38,571 nt of DNA from Fidelibacterota bacterium (GTDB lineage: Bacteria > Fidelibacterota > Marinisomatia > Marinisomatales > JABMOV01), in contig JABMOV010000177.1 in NCBI GenBank assembly GCA_013203145.1, positions 1-38,571 of the forward strand, read 5' to 3'. Positions 18,062 through 27,463 of the stretch are shown here, one piece after another; within the stretch, counting starts at the first letter, position 1, and each line of letters opens with the position of its first letter. The notes below the pieces were generated by a model that made no database searches, had not been told where the DNA came from, and saw only the letters and a list, made by a program, of their open reading frames with translations. A program made the position numbers and the translations under genes.

Positions 18062-19284
18062 GTTCGCCGATAATCCTGACTGTCTCTGAATTAACCAGAG
18101 ATATCAAAGATCTTCTTGAAAATCAATTCCCATCCATTGGAGTTCGAGGAGAAATCTCAAACTTTAAATATCACAGTTCCGGTCATATGTATTTTACACT
18201 AAAGGACCAAGGCGCAGAAATATCTGCCGTGATGTTTCGAGGTCACAATCAATATTTACCTTTTCGTCCCGAAAATGGTTTAGAAGTACAAGCCTTTGGG
18301 CGAATAACCGTATTTGAGAAACGTGGCAATTATCAGATCGTAATTCAGACCATGGAGCAAGCGGGAGTAGGCGCGCTCTATCAAGCGTTTGAAGCATTAA
18401 AAAGAAAACTATCGGATGAGGGATTATTCGATACTAGCCAGAAAAAACCGTTGCCAAAATATCCAAAGACAATAGGTATCATTACCTCTGGTACAGGTGC
18501 TGCGGTTAAAGATATTCTTCAGGTTTTAGGTCGACGTGCTCCCCATGTAGACGTGATATTGCGACCAACATTGGTTCAAGGACCTGCTGCCGCACCGGAT
18601 ATTGTTCAGGCTATCACAGATATGCAAAATCATGGTAAAGCCGACCTAATCATCGTAGGTCGTGGTGGAGGATCCATTGAAGATTTATGGCCATTTAACG
18701 AAGAAAAAGTAGCACGGAAAATATTTGAATCGAAAATACCCATTATTTCAGCAGTTGGGCATGAAACGGATACCACCATTGCTGACTTTGTTTCTGATTA
18801 CCGAGCGCCAACACCATCAGCGGCTGCAGAAATTGCCTGTCCTTCCAGGGATGAAATACTCATGGAATTGGATCAATGGAGAACAAGAAGTGCTAGAAAA
18901 ATAGATGGATTGCTTCAAATGAAATGGCAATCTATTGACCATTATATTGAACGATTGCAGGTGCTTAATCCTGTTAAAGCGATTGAACGCCACCGCGAAA
19001 ATCTGTCTCAAAAACAGATACGTATGAACCAGTCCATGTCAAATTGTATAAAACATCTCAAAACGAATATTCATGGACTTAGTGAAAAATTGATAGCATT
19101 GAATCCGGAAGCAATATTAAATAGAGGGTATAGCATTGCTCGATTATGGCCAGGAGGACAGATAATTCGATCATCAAAAAATGTCAAGATTGGAGCTGTC
19201 TTTACACTCCAAACAGGAGACGGATCTATTAAAGGTGAACGAATCCCTGAATCTGGAAGCCAGACGAAGCTCCCCTTTGAATAA
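18058..19284 (+). CDS. xseA: Exodeoxyribonuclease VII large subunit
   Basis: OB-fold GVRGEISNFKYHSSGHMYFTLKDQGAEISAVMF; IGIITSGTGAAVKDILQVLGRRAP; VGRGGGSIEDLWPFNEE; SAVGHETDTTIADFVSDYRAPTPSAAAE. Confidence 0.98.
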   Translation: MSSPIILTVSELTRDIKDLLENQFPSIGVRGEISNFKYHSSGHMYFTLKDQGAEISAVMFRGHNQYLPFRPENGLEVQAFGRITVFEKRGNYQIVIQTMEQAGVGALYQAFEALKRKLSDEGLFDTSQKKPLPKYPKTIGIITSGTGAAVKDILQVLGRRAPHVDVILRPTLVQGPAAAPDIVQAITDMQNHGKADLIIVGRGGGSIEDLWPFNEEKVARKIFESKIPIISAVGHETDTTIADFVSDYRAPTPSAAAEIACPSRDEILMELDQWRTRSARKIDGLLQMKWQSIDHYIERLQVLNPVKAIERHRENLSQKQIRMNQSMSNCIKHLKTNIHGLSEKLIALNPEAILNRGYSIARLWPGGQIIRSSKNVKIGAVFTLQTGDGSIKGERIPESGSQTKLPFE

Positions 19285-19304
19285 TTAAACCAGTAAATTT
19301 TACT

Positions 19305-19514
19305 ATGGCAAAAAAAACAGAAGTATTAGAAATCGAAGAAGCCCTAAAACGCTTGGATGAGACTTTAAGTAAGTTAGAATCAGGAGACATGTCGCTTTCT
19401 GAGAGCTTAACATTGTATGAAGAAGGCATGACCCTGTCTGAATCCTGTAAAACAATATTAGAAAAGGCTGAACAGAAAATAGAAACTTTGTCAGCCAAAA
19501 TATCTCAGGAATAA
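19305..19514 (+). CDS. xseB: Exodeoxyribonuclease VII small subunit
   Basis: 69-aa; EIEEALKRLDETLSKLESGDMSLSESLTLYEEGMTLSESCKTILEKAEQKIE; directly follows xseA. Confidence 0.95.
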   Translation: MAKKTEVLEIEEALKRLDETLSKLESGDMSLSESLTLYEEGMTLSESCKTILEKAEQKIETLSAKISQE

Positions 19515-20398
19515 TGGAACGACCTAAGCGATTTGCGATTTGGGCTAACACGGGGAAAAATGCCTTCTGGGAATTATTACCGGAATTACTTTCTTGGGCC
19601 GAATCCTGTGGAATTGAAGCCTATCTAACGACACGTATTATCAAATTTTGGGATGGTAAAGACCAGTTTAATTATAAAATTATTGAATCCGCTGATGATT
19701 TTTCAAAAATGGATTTTATTTTGGCTCTTGGAGGTGATGGTACCATCATTGGAACTGCCAGAAATATTGGGAAAAGAAATATTCCCATACTTGGAATTCA
19801 TTTGGGAGACTTAGGTTTTTTAGCCAATGTAACCAAAGATGATTTATATACTCGATTGAATCAGGTTGCTTCTGGGGATTATCATGTGGAGTCACGTCGT
19901 GTATTATCTGGAAAAATCATTAAAGATGGACATGAACAAATTTATTCGGCTTTGAATGATATTGTCATTAATCCCAGTTCGTCACATCGGATGATTTCCT
20001 GTGTTGTGAAGGCCAATGGTAGATTACTTGGGCGTTATAAAGCTGATGGTATTATTGTCTCTTCGCCAACCGGCTCTACAGCATATTCATTGGCAGCTGG
20101 CGGACCTATTGTCGTTCCGGATGTTGAATCCATTATATTAACGCCAATTTGTCCCCATACTCTTACTTCTCGCCCCGTTGTTGTAAGCATAAATACTGAA
20201 TTGGAGATTACATTCCCCGAGGAATCCAGCGAAGTGGGTTTATCCGTGGATGGACAAATTCATGCTGTACTGACCCCAGATACAAAAGTCATTGTTAAAA
20301 ACGGCGATTTTTCAATTCCGTTTATCCAATTCAGTGATATGGATTATTTTCACATGCTCCGAACAAAAATGGGCTGGGGAAAAAGGGGAGATGGATAG
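19514..20398 (+). CDS. nadK: NAD kinase
   Basis: FILALGGDGTIIGTAR; LGIHLGDLGFLA; DGIIVSSPTGSTAYSLAAGGPIVVPDVESIILTPICPHTLTSRPVV. Confidence 0.97.
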   Translation: MERPKRFAIWANTGKNAFWELLPELLSWAESCGIEAYLTTRIIKFWDGKDQFNYKIIESADDFSKMDFILALGGDGTIIGTARNIGKRNIPILGIHLGDLGFLANVTKDDLYTRLNQVASGDYHVESRRVLSGKIIKDGHEQIYSALNDIVINPSSSHRMISCVVKANGRLLGRYKADGIIVSSPTGSTAYSLAAGGPIVVPDVESIILTPICPHTLTSRPVVVSINTELEITFPEESSEVGLSVDGQIHAVLTPDTKVIVKNGDFSIPFIQFSDMDYFHMLRTKMGWGKRGDG

Positions 20399-20595
20399 GT
20401 TTTTATAAATAGTATTATTTATTATATAACTGAGAATTATATTTTTTAAAAATGATAAAGAAAGAAAGAATTTTCTTTTATTGATCTGGTTTATAAAGCC
20501 CAAATAAAAGATTAAAAAATACGTAGTAGAGCGTATTGACGAAGGTTGCAATTGCTAATAATTTCCGGTTAATCACGATCTAACCTCGGGGAATT

Positions 20596-20913
20596 ATGAC
20601 TAGAGAAAATCAAACATTGAATCATGATACAATTTCGTATGCGATTCGGAGTAAACAATTATTAACATTTTTATATCAGGGTGGATATCGATTTGTAGAA
20701 CCATATTGTTATGGTGAAAATGATTCTAATAAAAAATTACTTCTTGGTTATCAAGTGCGTGGATATAGTCAATCAAGTAATTCGACCGGGTGGAAAGTCT
20801 ATAACGTTGATGAAATGGTGGGATTATTTATCAGTTCGCAAACATTCAAAGCAAAGCGAAATGAGGCTTTACAATTGGAACATGGTGTAAAACAGGTTTA
20901 TTGCTCAGTTTAA
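20596..20913 (+). CDS. Small WYL-domain-like protein
   Basis: 105-aa; AIRSKQLLTFLYQGGYRFVEPYCYGE...LLGYQVRGYSQSS..GWKVYNVDEMVGLFISSQTF follows the WYL-like fold pattern (R-x-VEP-Y-x-G...LxGYQ...W+...+++). Confidence 0.6.
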   Translation: MTRENQTLNHDTISYAIRSKQLLTFLYQGGYRFVEPYCYGENDSNKKLLLGYQVRGYSQSSNSTGWKVYNVDEMVGLFISSQTFKAKRNEALQLEHGVKQVYCSV

Positions 20914-21311
20914 TTATTATGAGAACGATGTTGACGCAACATGCAATCATCCATCACAACCAGTAATCCAGCACTCTCCGCTTTAGCAGCAGCCTCTCTA
21001 TTGATTACACCATCTTGAAGCCATAAGGCTTTGGCATTTATCTCTATTGCCATATCGGCAATAGGACTAACATGTTCTGACCTTCGAAATACATCTACAA
21101 TATCTACAGGTACTGGAATTTCTTTTAAAGTAGAATAACTCTTTTCACCCAATATTTTATCAAAGCCGGGATTGACCGGAATAATTTTATATCCGACAGA
21201 TTGAAGATAGGCCGCCACGCGATGGCTTGCTCGCTCTGGTTTTGTTGATAATCCAACAACTGCTATGGTTTTCATATCAAATATTTTTTTTATAGTATTT
21301 GGTTCATTCAT
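20910..21311 (-). CDS. CoA-binding domain protein (YccU-like)
   Basis: 133-aa; IAVVGLSTKPERASHRVAAYLQSVGYKIIPVNPGFDKILGEKSYSTLKEIPVPVDIVDVFR; ALWLQDGVINREAA; VMDDCMLRQH. Confidence 0.92.
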   Translation of the reverse strand: MNEPNTIKKIFDMKTIAVVGLSTKPERASHRVAAYLQSVGYKIIPVNPGFDKILGEKSYSTLKEIPVPVDIVDVFRRSEHVSPIADMAIEINAKALWLQDGVINREAAAKAESAGLLVVMDDCMLRQHRSHNN

Positions 21312-22218
21312 GTGTGGACCTTTTTTTAAACATATTTTTCAAAATGTACCACAAAATATTGGGATTTTCTTTCAACCGACGGATAGAATAGTCAAACCAC
21401 GCATCGCCAAAAGGCACATAAATTCGAACCGTATGACCGTTATGTAATAATGCTTCCAGTCGTCCGTTCATTGGAACACCATACAACACCTGAAACTCAT
21501 AACGGTTTTTTGGGATTTTCTTATCTTCAATCCATGTCTCCAGGTCATCGATGAGGCTAATATCATGTGTGGCAATAGCTGCATAACTCCCGCCCAAAAT
21601 GAGTGATTTTGTGGCCGCCAGAAAATTCTCATTTATTTCCTGTCGATCCTGTAATGCTATTTGTGGCGATTCTTTATATATCCCTTTGCATATCCGACAG
21701 TTAAAGGAAGGGGCATTCAAAGATTGTACATCTTCGATCGTTCGAAAAAGATAGGCTTGTAATACGGTTCCAACTTTAGGGTATTGATTTAGACATTCAT
21801 TGTAAATGTGAACTGTTTTATCCGTATATGGGGAATTTTCCATATCAATTCGAAGAAAATTATCATGCTCTTTTGCTTTTGCAAGGATAGATAAAATATT
21901 GTCTTCAGCCAGGGATGCGTCGATTTCCATCCCAAGGTGAGTGGGTTTTAAAGAAACATTAGAATCCAATCTCCATTCAGCAATGCGATCATATAACATT
22001 TGATAAGCATCTCTAACCTGAAATGCTTCTTCTTTCGAATGAACATGTTCACCCAGAATATCCATGGTGGCTTTAAACCCTTTATCATTCAAAGACCGCA
22101 CGATATTTAATGCGTCGTCCAAGGATTCGCCAGCAACGTATGGTGCTGCAAAAGGACGGGCAATCCATTTGGGAAATATGGGAAGAATAGCAGCCAGTGA
22201 TGAATTAAGCCATGACAT
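21304..22218 (-). CDS. Proline dehydrogenase family protein
   Basis: 304-aa; YVAGESLDDALNIVRSLNDKGFKATMDILGEHV; SLKPTHLGMEID; FLRIDMENSPYTDKT; GTVLQAYLFRTIEDV; CRICKGIYKE; IATHD; YEFQVLYGVP. Confidence 0.9.
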   Translation of the reverse strand: MSWLNSSLAAILPIFPKWIARPFAAPYVAGESLDDALNIVRSLNDKGFKATMDILGEHVHSKEEAFQVRDAYQMLYDRIAEWRLDSNVSLKPTHLGMEIDASLAEDNILSILAKAKEHDNFLRIDMENSPYTDKTVHIYNECLNQYPKVGTVLQAYLFRTIEDVQSLNAPSFNCRICKGIYKESPQIALQDRQEINENFLAATKSLILGGSYAAIATHDISLIDDLETWIEDKKIPKNRYEFQVLYGVPMNGRLEALLHNGHTVRIYVPFGDAWFDYSIRRLKENPNILWYILKNMFKKRSTHE

Positions 22219-22322
22219 AAGATGAAAATTATGACATCAGTTAGATGTGCTTCAATAGAAATGGTAGATTGGAATAATTAGTTGGTACTTTATTCAAATT
22301 GGGCAAATAATTTCATTCTAAT

Positions 22323-22358
22323 AAGGTGGATATGATTGATTGATGAAATAATCCACTT
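22323..22358. promoter_or_regulatory. Inverted repeat in the divergent proline dehydrogenase / nuoA intergenic region
   Basis: aaGGTGGAT ... ATCCACtt: 6-bp core gtggat/atccac extended by aa/tt with a 1-nt bulge, 19-nt spacer. Candidate operator or hairpin only. Confidence 0.3.
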
Positions 22359-22507
22359 AAATGAATCCCTTGATTTCACTCCAAAGATTCAATAAAAATA
22401 AAACAATTATGCATTAAATACACATCAAGCGAAAATACGACTCCTTTATCTTGATTTAGGAAAGATCAGTTGTCTAAATTTGCCGCTTAGTATGTTATGA
22501 AAAACAG

Positions 22508-22915
22508 ATGATTCAAGACTTCGGCGCCGTACTCCTCTTCATCCTTCTAGGAATAATACTAGTGGCATTTCCACTGGCATTACAATGGCTATTAGCACCA
22601 TCAAAACCCACACGCGAAAAATTAGACACCTACGAATGTGGTGAAAAACCAGAAGGACCAGCCTGGGTACAATTCAATATTCGGTTTTATGTTGTTGCCC
22701 TCATCTTTCTTATTTTTGATGTAGAAGTTGTCTTTTTATTCCCCTGGGCAATGGTCTTTAAAGATATTGGTCTAGTGGCTTTTGTAGAAATGGCCCTATT
22801 TCTACTTATTCTTATTGTTGGTTTAGCCTATGTTTGGATAAAAGCTGATCTTGACTGGGTAAAACTCAAAGTAAAATATGCCGCCGGTCGCTACAAGCAT
22901 TTAGGGAAGGACTAA
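22508..22915 (+). CDS. nuoA: NADH-quinone oxidoreductase subunit A
   Basis: KLDTYECGEKPEGPAWVQFNIRFYVVALIFLIFDVEVVFLFPWA. Confidence 0.97.
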   Translation: MIQDFGAVLLFILLGIILVAFPLALQWLLAPSKPTREKLDTYECGEKPEGPAWVQFNIRFYVVALIFLIFDVEVVFLFPWAMVFKDIGLVAFVEMALFLLILIVGLAYVWIKADLDWVKLKVKYAAGRYKHLGKD

Positions 22916-22921
22916 CCCGGT

Positions 22922-23416
22922 ATGGGTATTTTAGAAAATAAATTTCAAGATAATATTATAGTAGCAAAACTGGATCAGATCCTCAGTTGGGCACGCTCTA
23001 CGTCACCTTGGTATTTTCAATTTGGTTTAGCCTGCTGTGCCATTGAAATGATGGCAACTGCTGCTAGCCGACATGACCTCGAACGCATCGGAATGATGCC
23101 TCGATCTTCACCCCGTCAAGCGGACGTAATGATTGTTGCTGGTACAGTCACAATGAAGATGGCGCTCAGAGTAAAAAAATTATATGAGCAAATGGCTGAT
23201 CCCAAATATGTAATTGCCATGGGATCCTGCGCAACAAGTGGTGGACCCTACACTCCCCATGGATATCATGTTTTAAAAGGCGTGGATTTAATTATACCTG
23301 TGGATGTTTATATCCCGGGATGCCCTCCGCGACCAGAGTCATTGATTGAAGGCTTGATCAAACTCCAGGAAAAAATTCGCCATGAACGTCCATTAACCAG
23401 GAAAAATGTTTCATGA
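22922..23416 (+). CDS. nuoB: NADH-quinone oxidoreductase subunit B
   Basis: [49 protein letters not shown]. Confidence 0.98.
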   Translation: MGILENKFQDNIIVAKLDQILSWARSTSPWYFQFGLACCAIEMMATAASRHDLERIGMMPRSSPRQADVMIVAGTVTMKMALRVKKLYEQMADPKYVIAMGSCATSGGPYTPHGYHVLKGVDLIIPVDVYIPGCPPRPESLIEGLIKLQEKIRHERPLTRKNVS

Positions 23417-23904
23417 ATGTGGATGTAGCCAAAAAACTTACTGAAGTATTTCCCGGTTGCTTAGTTGAACAGGACGAGTTTCCTGAAACACATATTCAAC
23501 TGCAACCTGATCAATGGTCAAAGATTGCATCTTATTTAAAAGAAACTGAAGAACTATCATTTGATTCTTGTATGTGTATTACGGGTGTTGATTTTGGAGA
23601 GGAAGACGATCTAGAATCTCGTTACAATCTCCATTCCATGAAACATAATCATAAAATTGAAGTCCGAATTAGTGCCAATAGAAAAAAACCGATTATACCT
23701 ACGGTATCCCATGTTTGGCAAATTGCAAATTGGTTTGAACGAGAAGTGTTTGATATGTTTGGTATTAAGTTTAAAGGACATCCTGATTTACGCCGTATGT
23801 TGCTCCCCGAGGATTGGGTAGGATATCCTTTGCGCAAGGATTATGTTGGCCCTGACTCATACCATGGAATTATTATTCCCAAAGTGAAAGAAGTTTGGGA
23901 ATAG
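23413..23904 (+). CDS. nuoC: NADH-quinone oxidoreductase subunit C
   Basis: [41 protein letters not shown]. Confidence 0.97.
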   Translation: MNVDVAKKLTEVFPGCLVEQDEFPETHIQLQPDQWSKIASYLKETEELSFDSCMCITGVDFGEEDDLESRYNLHSMKHNHKIEVRISANRKKPIIPTVSHVWQIANWFEREVFDMFGIKFKGHPDLRRMLLPEDWVGYPLRKDYVGPDSYHGIIIPKVKEVWE

Positions 23905-23905
23905 A

Positions 23906-25048
23906 ATGACTGAACGATTGATCAAAAATTCATTCATTCACGGTGAAGAAATGATTCTCAATATTGGGCCACAGCATCCAAGCACCCATGGTGTGTTGCG
24001 ATTGCGGGTAAAAACTGATGGTGAAATCGTTTCAGAGGTAACCCCAATTATCGGATACCTTCATAGATGTTTCGAAAAACACTGTGAAAATCTGACTTAC
24101 GAACAAGTTATTCCTTACACAGATCGTTGCGATTATATTGCCTCAATGAATACTAATTTTGGTTATGTGGTCGCTGTTGAAGAACTGATGGGCATTGAAG
24201 TCCCTGAAAAAGTTGAATATATCCGAATAATTATGGCAGAACTAAACCGTATTGCCAGTCACTTATTAGCACTGGGTACTTTTGGTTTGGATGTTGGCGC
24301 AACTACACCATTCTTATACATGTTTCGCGACCGTGAACGAATTTTGGATATGTTTGAAATGGTCTGTGGAGCTCGTCTTTTATACAATTATATGTGGGTA
24401 GGTGGTGTATCCCATGATTTACCCGTTGGCTTTGTTGAGGCCACATTCAAATTTTTAGACGATTTTGAACGTGAAATTGACGAATACAATAATCTTCTCA
24501 CGTTCAATAAAATTTTTATTGAACGTACAGCTGATGTTGGAATTATGACTCCAGAAGTTGCTATAGATTATGGCGTATCAGGTCCTAACTTGCGTGGTTC
24601 AGGAGTAAAATGGGATTTACGTAAGAATGATCCCTATTCTATATATGATAGATTTGATTTTAATATCCCTGTGGGCGAAGGCACCATGGGTTCTGTAGGC
24701 GATTGTTGGGATAGATATTGGGTGCGTGTTCTTGAAATGCACGAAAGTGTAAAAATCGTTAGACAGGCCCTTCAGCAAATGCCCAAAGAAGGAAATGTTC
24801 ATGAAGCATTACCTAAAAAAGTCAGACCTCCAAAGGGTTCAGTATATAAACGGACTGAATCACCAAGGGGTGATCTTGGGTATTATATTATAAGTGATGG
24901 AAAACCGAGTCCGATTCGGTTGAAAATGCGTTCACCTGCATTTACATCCTTGAGTGTTCTAAATGAAATTTCGCGAGGGTGGATGATTTCAGATGTACTT
25001 GCTGTTCTGGGCAGTCTAGATATTGTATTAGGAGAAATTGATCGATGA
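23906..25048 (+). CDS. nuoD: NADH-quinone oxidoreductase subunit D
   Basis: LNIGPQHPSTHGVLRLRVKTDGE; IGYLHRCFEKHCENLTYEQVIPYTDRCDY; C-terminal DVLAVLGSLDIVLGEIDR. Confidence 0.98.
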   Translation: MTERLIKNSFIHGEEMILNIGPQHPSTHGVLRLRVKTDGEIVSEVTPIIGYLHRCFEKHCENLTYEQVIPYTDRCDYIASMNTNFGYVVAVEELMGIEVPEKVEYIRIIMAELNRIASHLLALGTFGLDVGATTPFLYMFRDRERILDMFEMVCGARLLYNYMWVGGVSHDLPVGFVEATFKFLDDFEREIDEYNNLLTFNKIFIERTADVGIMTPEVAIDYGVSGPNLRGSGVKWDLRKNDPYSIYDRFDFNIPVGEGTMGSVGDCWDRYWVRVLEMHESVKIVRQALQQMPKEGNVHEALPKKVRPPKGSVYKRTESPRGDLGYYIISDGKPSPIRLKMRSPAFTSLSVLNEISRGWMISDVLAVLGSLDIVLGEIDR

Positions 25049-26094
25049 TTTCTGATCAACTAGCAACTGCTCCTTGGTTAATGTGGTTCTCCATAGCGGG
25101 AGTCACATTATTTCTAATTATGGCATTTAATGCACTTGCAGCTGTGTATGTCGAACGGAAAGTATCTGCTTTTGTGCAGGATCGTGTTGGACCCATGGGT
25201 CAAGGTGCTGGATTGCATGCAGGAAAATGGGGTTTGTTACAAACGGTGGCAGATGCCGTGAAGCTGCTAACAAAGGAAGACATCATTCCTCGCGCGGCAG
25301 ATCGAAAATTATTTATTATGGCACCATTTGTAATATTCATTGGTGCTTTTATATCCATAGCAGCATTACCATTCAGTTCAATTATTCAAGTGATTGATGT
25401 CAATATTGGCATATTTTATATATTAGCTACGAGTTCCTTGGGTGTTATTGGTTTAATTCTTGCCGGATGGTCTTCTGAAAATAAATGGTCGCTGTATGGC
25501 GCCATGCGATCAGCCGCACAAATTGTTAGTTATGAAATCCCTGCTGCATTATCAATTATTGTCGTTATAATGATTACCAGTACCCTGAATTTGCAAGGAA
25601 TTGTTGAAGCTCAGGGAGGAATTGTATGGGGATTTTTACCCAATTGGATAGTTTTCAATAATCCATTCGCATTCTTAGCATTTTTTACCTATTTCATTGC
25701 AGGAGTTGCAGAAACCAATAGGACACCATTTGATATTCCTGAAGCAGAAAGCGAATTGGTTGGCGGATTTCATACCGAATACTCTGGTATGCGATGGGCT
25801 TTCTTTTTCTTAAGTGAATATGCTAACATGTTTGTTGTATGTGGGATTGCTTCTGTCACATTTCTAGGCGGATGGCAAAGTCCAATTCCTGGTTTCATGA
25901 ATTCTCCATTTTGGGGACTTTTTTGGTTCATGAGCAAAGTTCTATTCCTTATGTTTATTATGATTTGGTTCCGCTGGACATTCCCAAGGCTTCGTGTTGA
26001 CCAGCTTATGTCTGTGGCATGGAAATATTTATTACCTATCTCATTGATCAACATTTTTGGCGTTGGACTCTGGATACTATTGGTGGGTGCCTAG
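25045..26094 (+). CDS. nuoH: NADH-quinone oxidoreductase subunit H
   Basis: VERKVSAFVQDRVGPMGQGAGLHAGKWGLLQTVADAVKLLTKEDIIP; ETNRTPFDIPEAESELVGGFHTEYSGMRWA. ATGA overlap with nuoD. Confidence 0.98.
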   Translation: MISDQLATAPWLMWFSIAGVTLFLIMAFNALAAVYVERKVSAFVQDRVGPMGQGAGLHAGKWGLLQTVADAVKLLTKEDIIPRAADRKLFIMAPFVIFIGAFISIAALPFSSIIQVIDVNIGIFYILATSSLGVIGLILAGWSSENKWSLYGAMRSAAQIVSYEIPAALSIIVVIMITSTLNLQGIVEAQGGIVWGFLPNWIVFNNPFAFLAFFTYFIAGVAETNRTPFDIPEAESELVGGFHTEYSGMRWAFFFLSEYANMFVVCGIASVTFLGGWQSPIPGFMNSPFWGLFWFMSKVLFLMFIMIWFRWTFPRLRVDQLMSVAWKYLLPISLINIFGVGLWILLVGA

Positions 26095-26673
26095 ATGGGA
26101 CGCTATTTAGTAAATATCTGGGAGTCAGTTTCCACAATGCTGATTGGTTTAGGTATCACTGGGAAACACCTTCTTCGTGCTAAAAACGGAAATGTTACCC
26201 TTCAGTATCCTGAAGAAAAATGGCCACGGCCCGAGCGAAATATTGGGTTCGACCATCAGGATTATAATGTAATAAGATCCCGATTGGTTGTTGATATAAA
26301 CGATTGTACGGGATGTAAAAAATGCGAACGTGCTTGTCCCGTTGGTTGTATATCTGTTGAAGCGTTGAAAGTGCCAAAAGGCACGGACCTTGGTGTGACA
26401 TCCAATGATACAATAAAACGCTTGCTTGTAACTCGTCATGATATTGACATGAGTGAATGTATGTATTGTAACCTTTGCACATTCCCATGCCCTGAAGAAT
26501 GCATCTATATGACAGGTGGTCCCAATTCCCATAAGACACCCATTGATTATGAATTCTCAGAATATGATCGTAATAATTTAATATACAAGTTTGCAGTAGC
26601 CACTCAAGAGGAAATCGATAGTTATACTATTCCTGTGCCTGTAACTCCGGCACCAGAAGGAGCCAAAGCATGA
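26095..26673 (+). CDS. nuoI: NADH-quinone oxidoreductase subunit I (2x[4Fe-4S])
   Basis: CTGCKKCERACPVGCI and CMYCNLCTFPCPEECIYM ferredoxin motifs. Confidence 0.97.
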   Translation: MGRYLVNIWESVSTMLIGLGITGKHLLRAKNGNVTLQYPEEKWPRPERNIGFDHQDYNVIRSRLVVDINDCTGCKKCERACPVGCISVEALKVPKGTDLGVTSNDTIKRLLVTRHDIDMSECMYCNLCTFPCPEECIYMTGGPNSHKTPIDYEFSEYDRNNLIYKFAVATQEEIDSYTIPVPVTPAPEGAKA

Positions 26674-27158
26674 TAACACTGGGATTCTGGTTTGTGGTTA
26701 TTATGACTATTGCTGCTGCCGTGGTTGTTGTGGGAAGCAGAAACCTGGTGTATTCAGCTGTAGGATTATTTTTTACATTGTTTGGTATTGCTGGTCTATA
26801 TGTATTCCTATGGGCAGATTTTATGGCGGGTGTACAGGTTATGGTTTACGTAGGTGGAATTCTGGTTTTAATCCTGTTTGGAATTATGTTAACGCATCGT
26901 ATATCGTCAGTGAATATTTCACACACTGGGTTGCAGCGTAGCCTGGGTGCATTAGTCGCTATGGTCATTTTATTTGGGCTAACCTATTTGATTCAGAATA
27001 CACCTTGGAAATGGGTCGCTGGCATTGAGCCAGAAAGTACAACCTATGAAATTGGAACGCTCATCATGACCGACTATTTGCTGCCATTTGAAGTCGCTTC
27101 TGTTCTATTATTGGCGGCACTTATCGGAGCAGCTGTGTTATCGAGGAAAAATCCCTGA
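26670..27158 (+). CDS. nuoJ: NADH-quinone oxidoreductase subunit J
   Basis: RNLVYSAVGLFFTLFGIAGLYVFLWADFMAGVQVMVYVGGILVLILFGIML. Confidence 0.97.
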   Translation: MITLGFWFVVIMTIAAAVVVVGSRNLVYSAVGLFFTLFGIAGLYVFLWADFMAGVQVMVYVGGILVLILFGIMLTHRISSVNISHTGLQRSLGALVAMVILFGLTYLIQNTPWKWVAGIEPESTTYEIGTLIMTDYLLPFEVASVLLLAALIGAAVLSRKNP

Positions 27159-27463
27159 TGGATCAATTACAAACATATTTGATTGTTGCCGCAATTTTAT
27201 TCTCATTGGGATTGTTTGCCGTAATGACACGGCGCAATGCGGTTGCTGTACTCATGGGTATTGAGCTTATCCTAAATGCAGCCAATATTAATTTCTTGGC
27301 ATTTGCACGATTTGGCGGAATGAATATTTCTGGTCAGGTATTTTCATTGTTCGTCATTGTTATGGCCGCTGCAGAAGCGGCAGTTGCATTGGCAATCGTC
27401 ATAAATATTTTCAACAATTTTAAATCCATCAACATTGATGAAGTAAACCAGTTAAGTCGATGA
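27158..27463 (+). CDS. nuoK: NADH-quinone oxidoreductase subunit K
   Basis: AVLMGIELILNAANINFLAFARF; IVMAAAEAAVALAIVI. Confidence 0.97.
   Translation: MDQLQTYLIVAAILFSLGLFAVMTRRNAVAVLMGIELILNAANINFLAFARFGGMNISGQVFSLFVIVMAAAEAAVALAIVINIFNNFKSINIDEVNQLSR

Noticed and set aside
20399-20520. Possible terminator after nadK (aaagaa...ttcttt followed by T/A-rich sequence)
   Set aside because: AT-only stem with no GC-rich hairpin and a poor U-tract; not supportable as an intrinsic terminator by eye.
26149-26539. Two long minus-strand ORFs (127 and 114 aa) antisense to nuoI
   Set aside because: nuoI on the + strand is certain from its two ferredoxin motifs. The antisense translations have no family resemblance and look like shadow ORFs.
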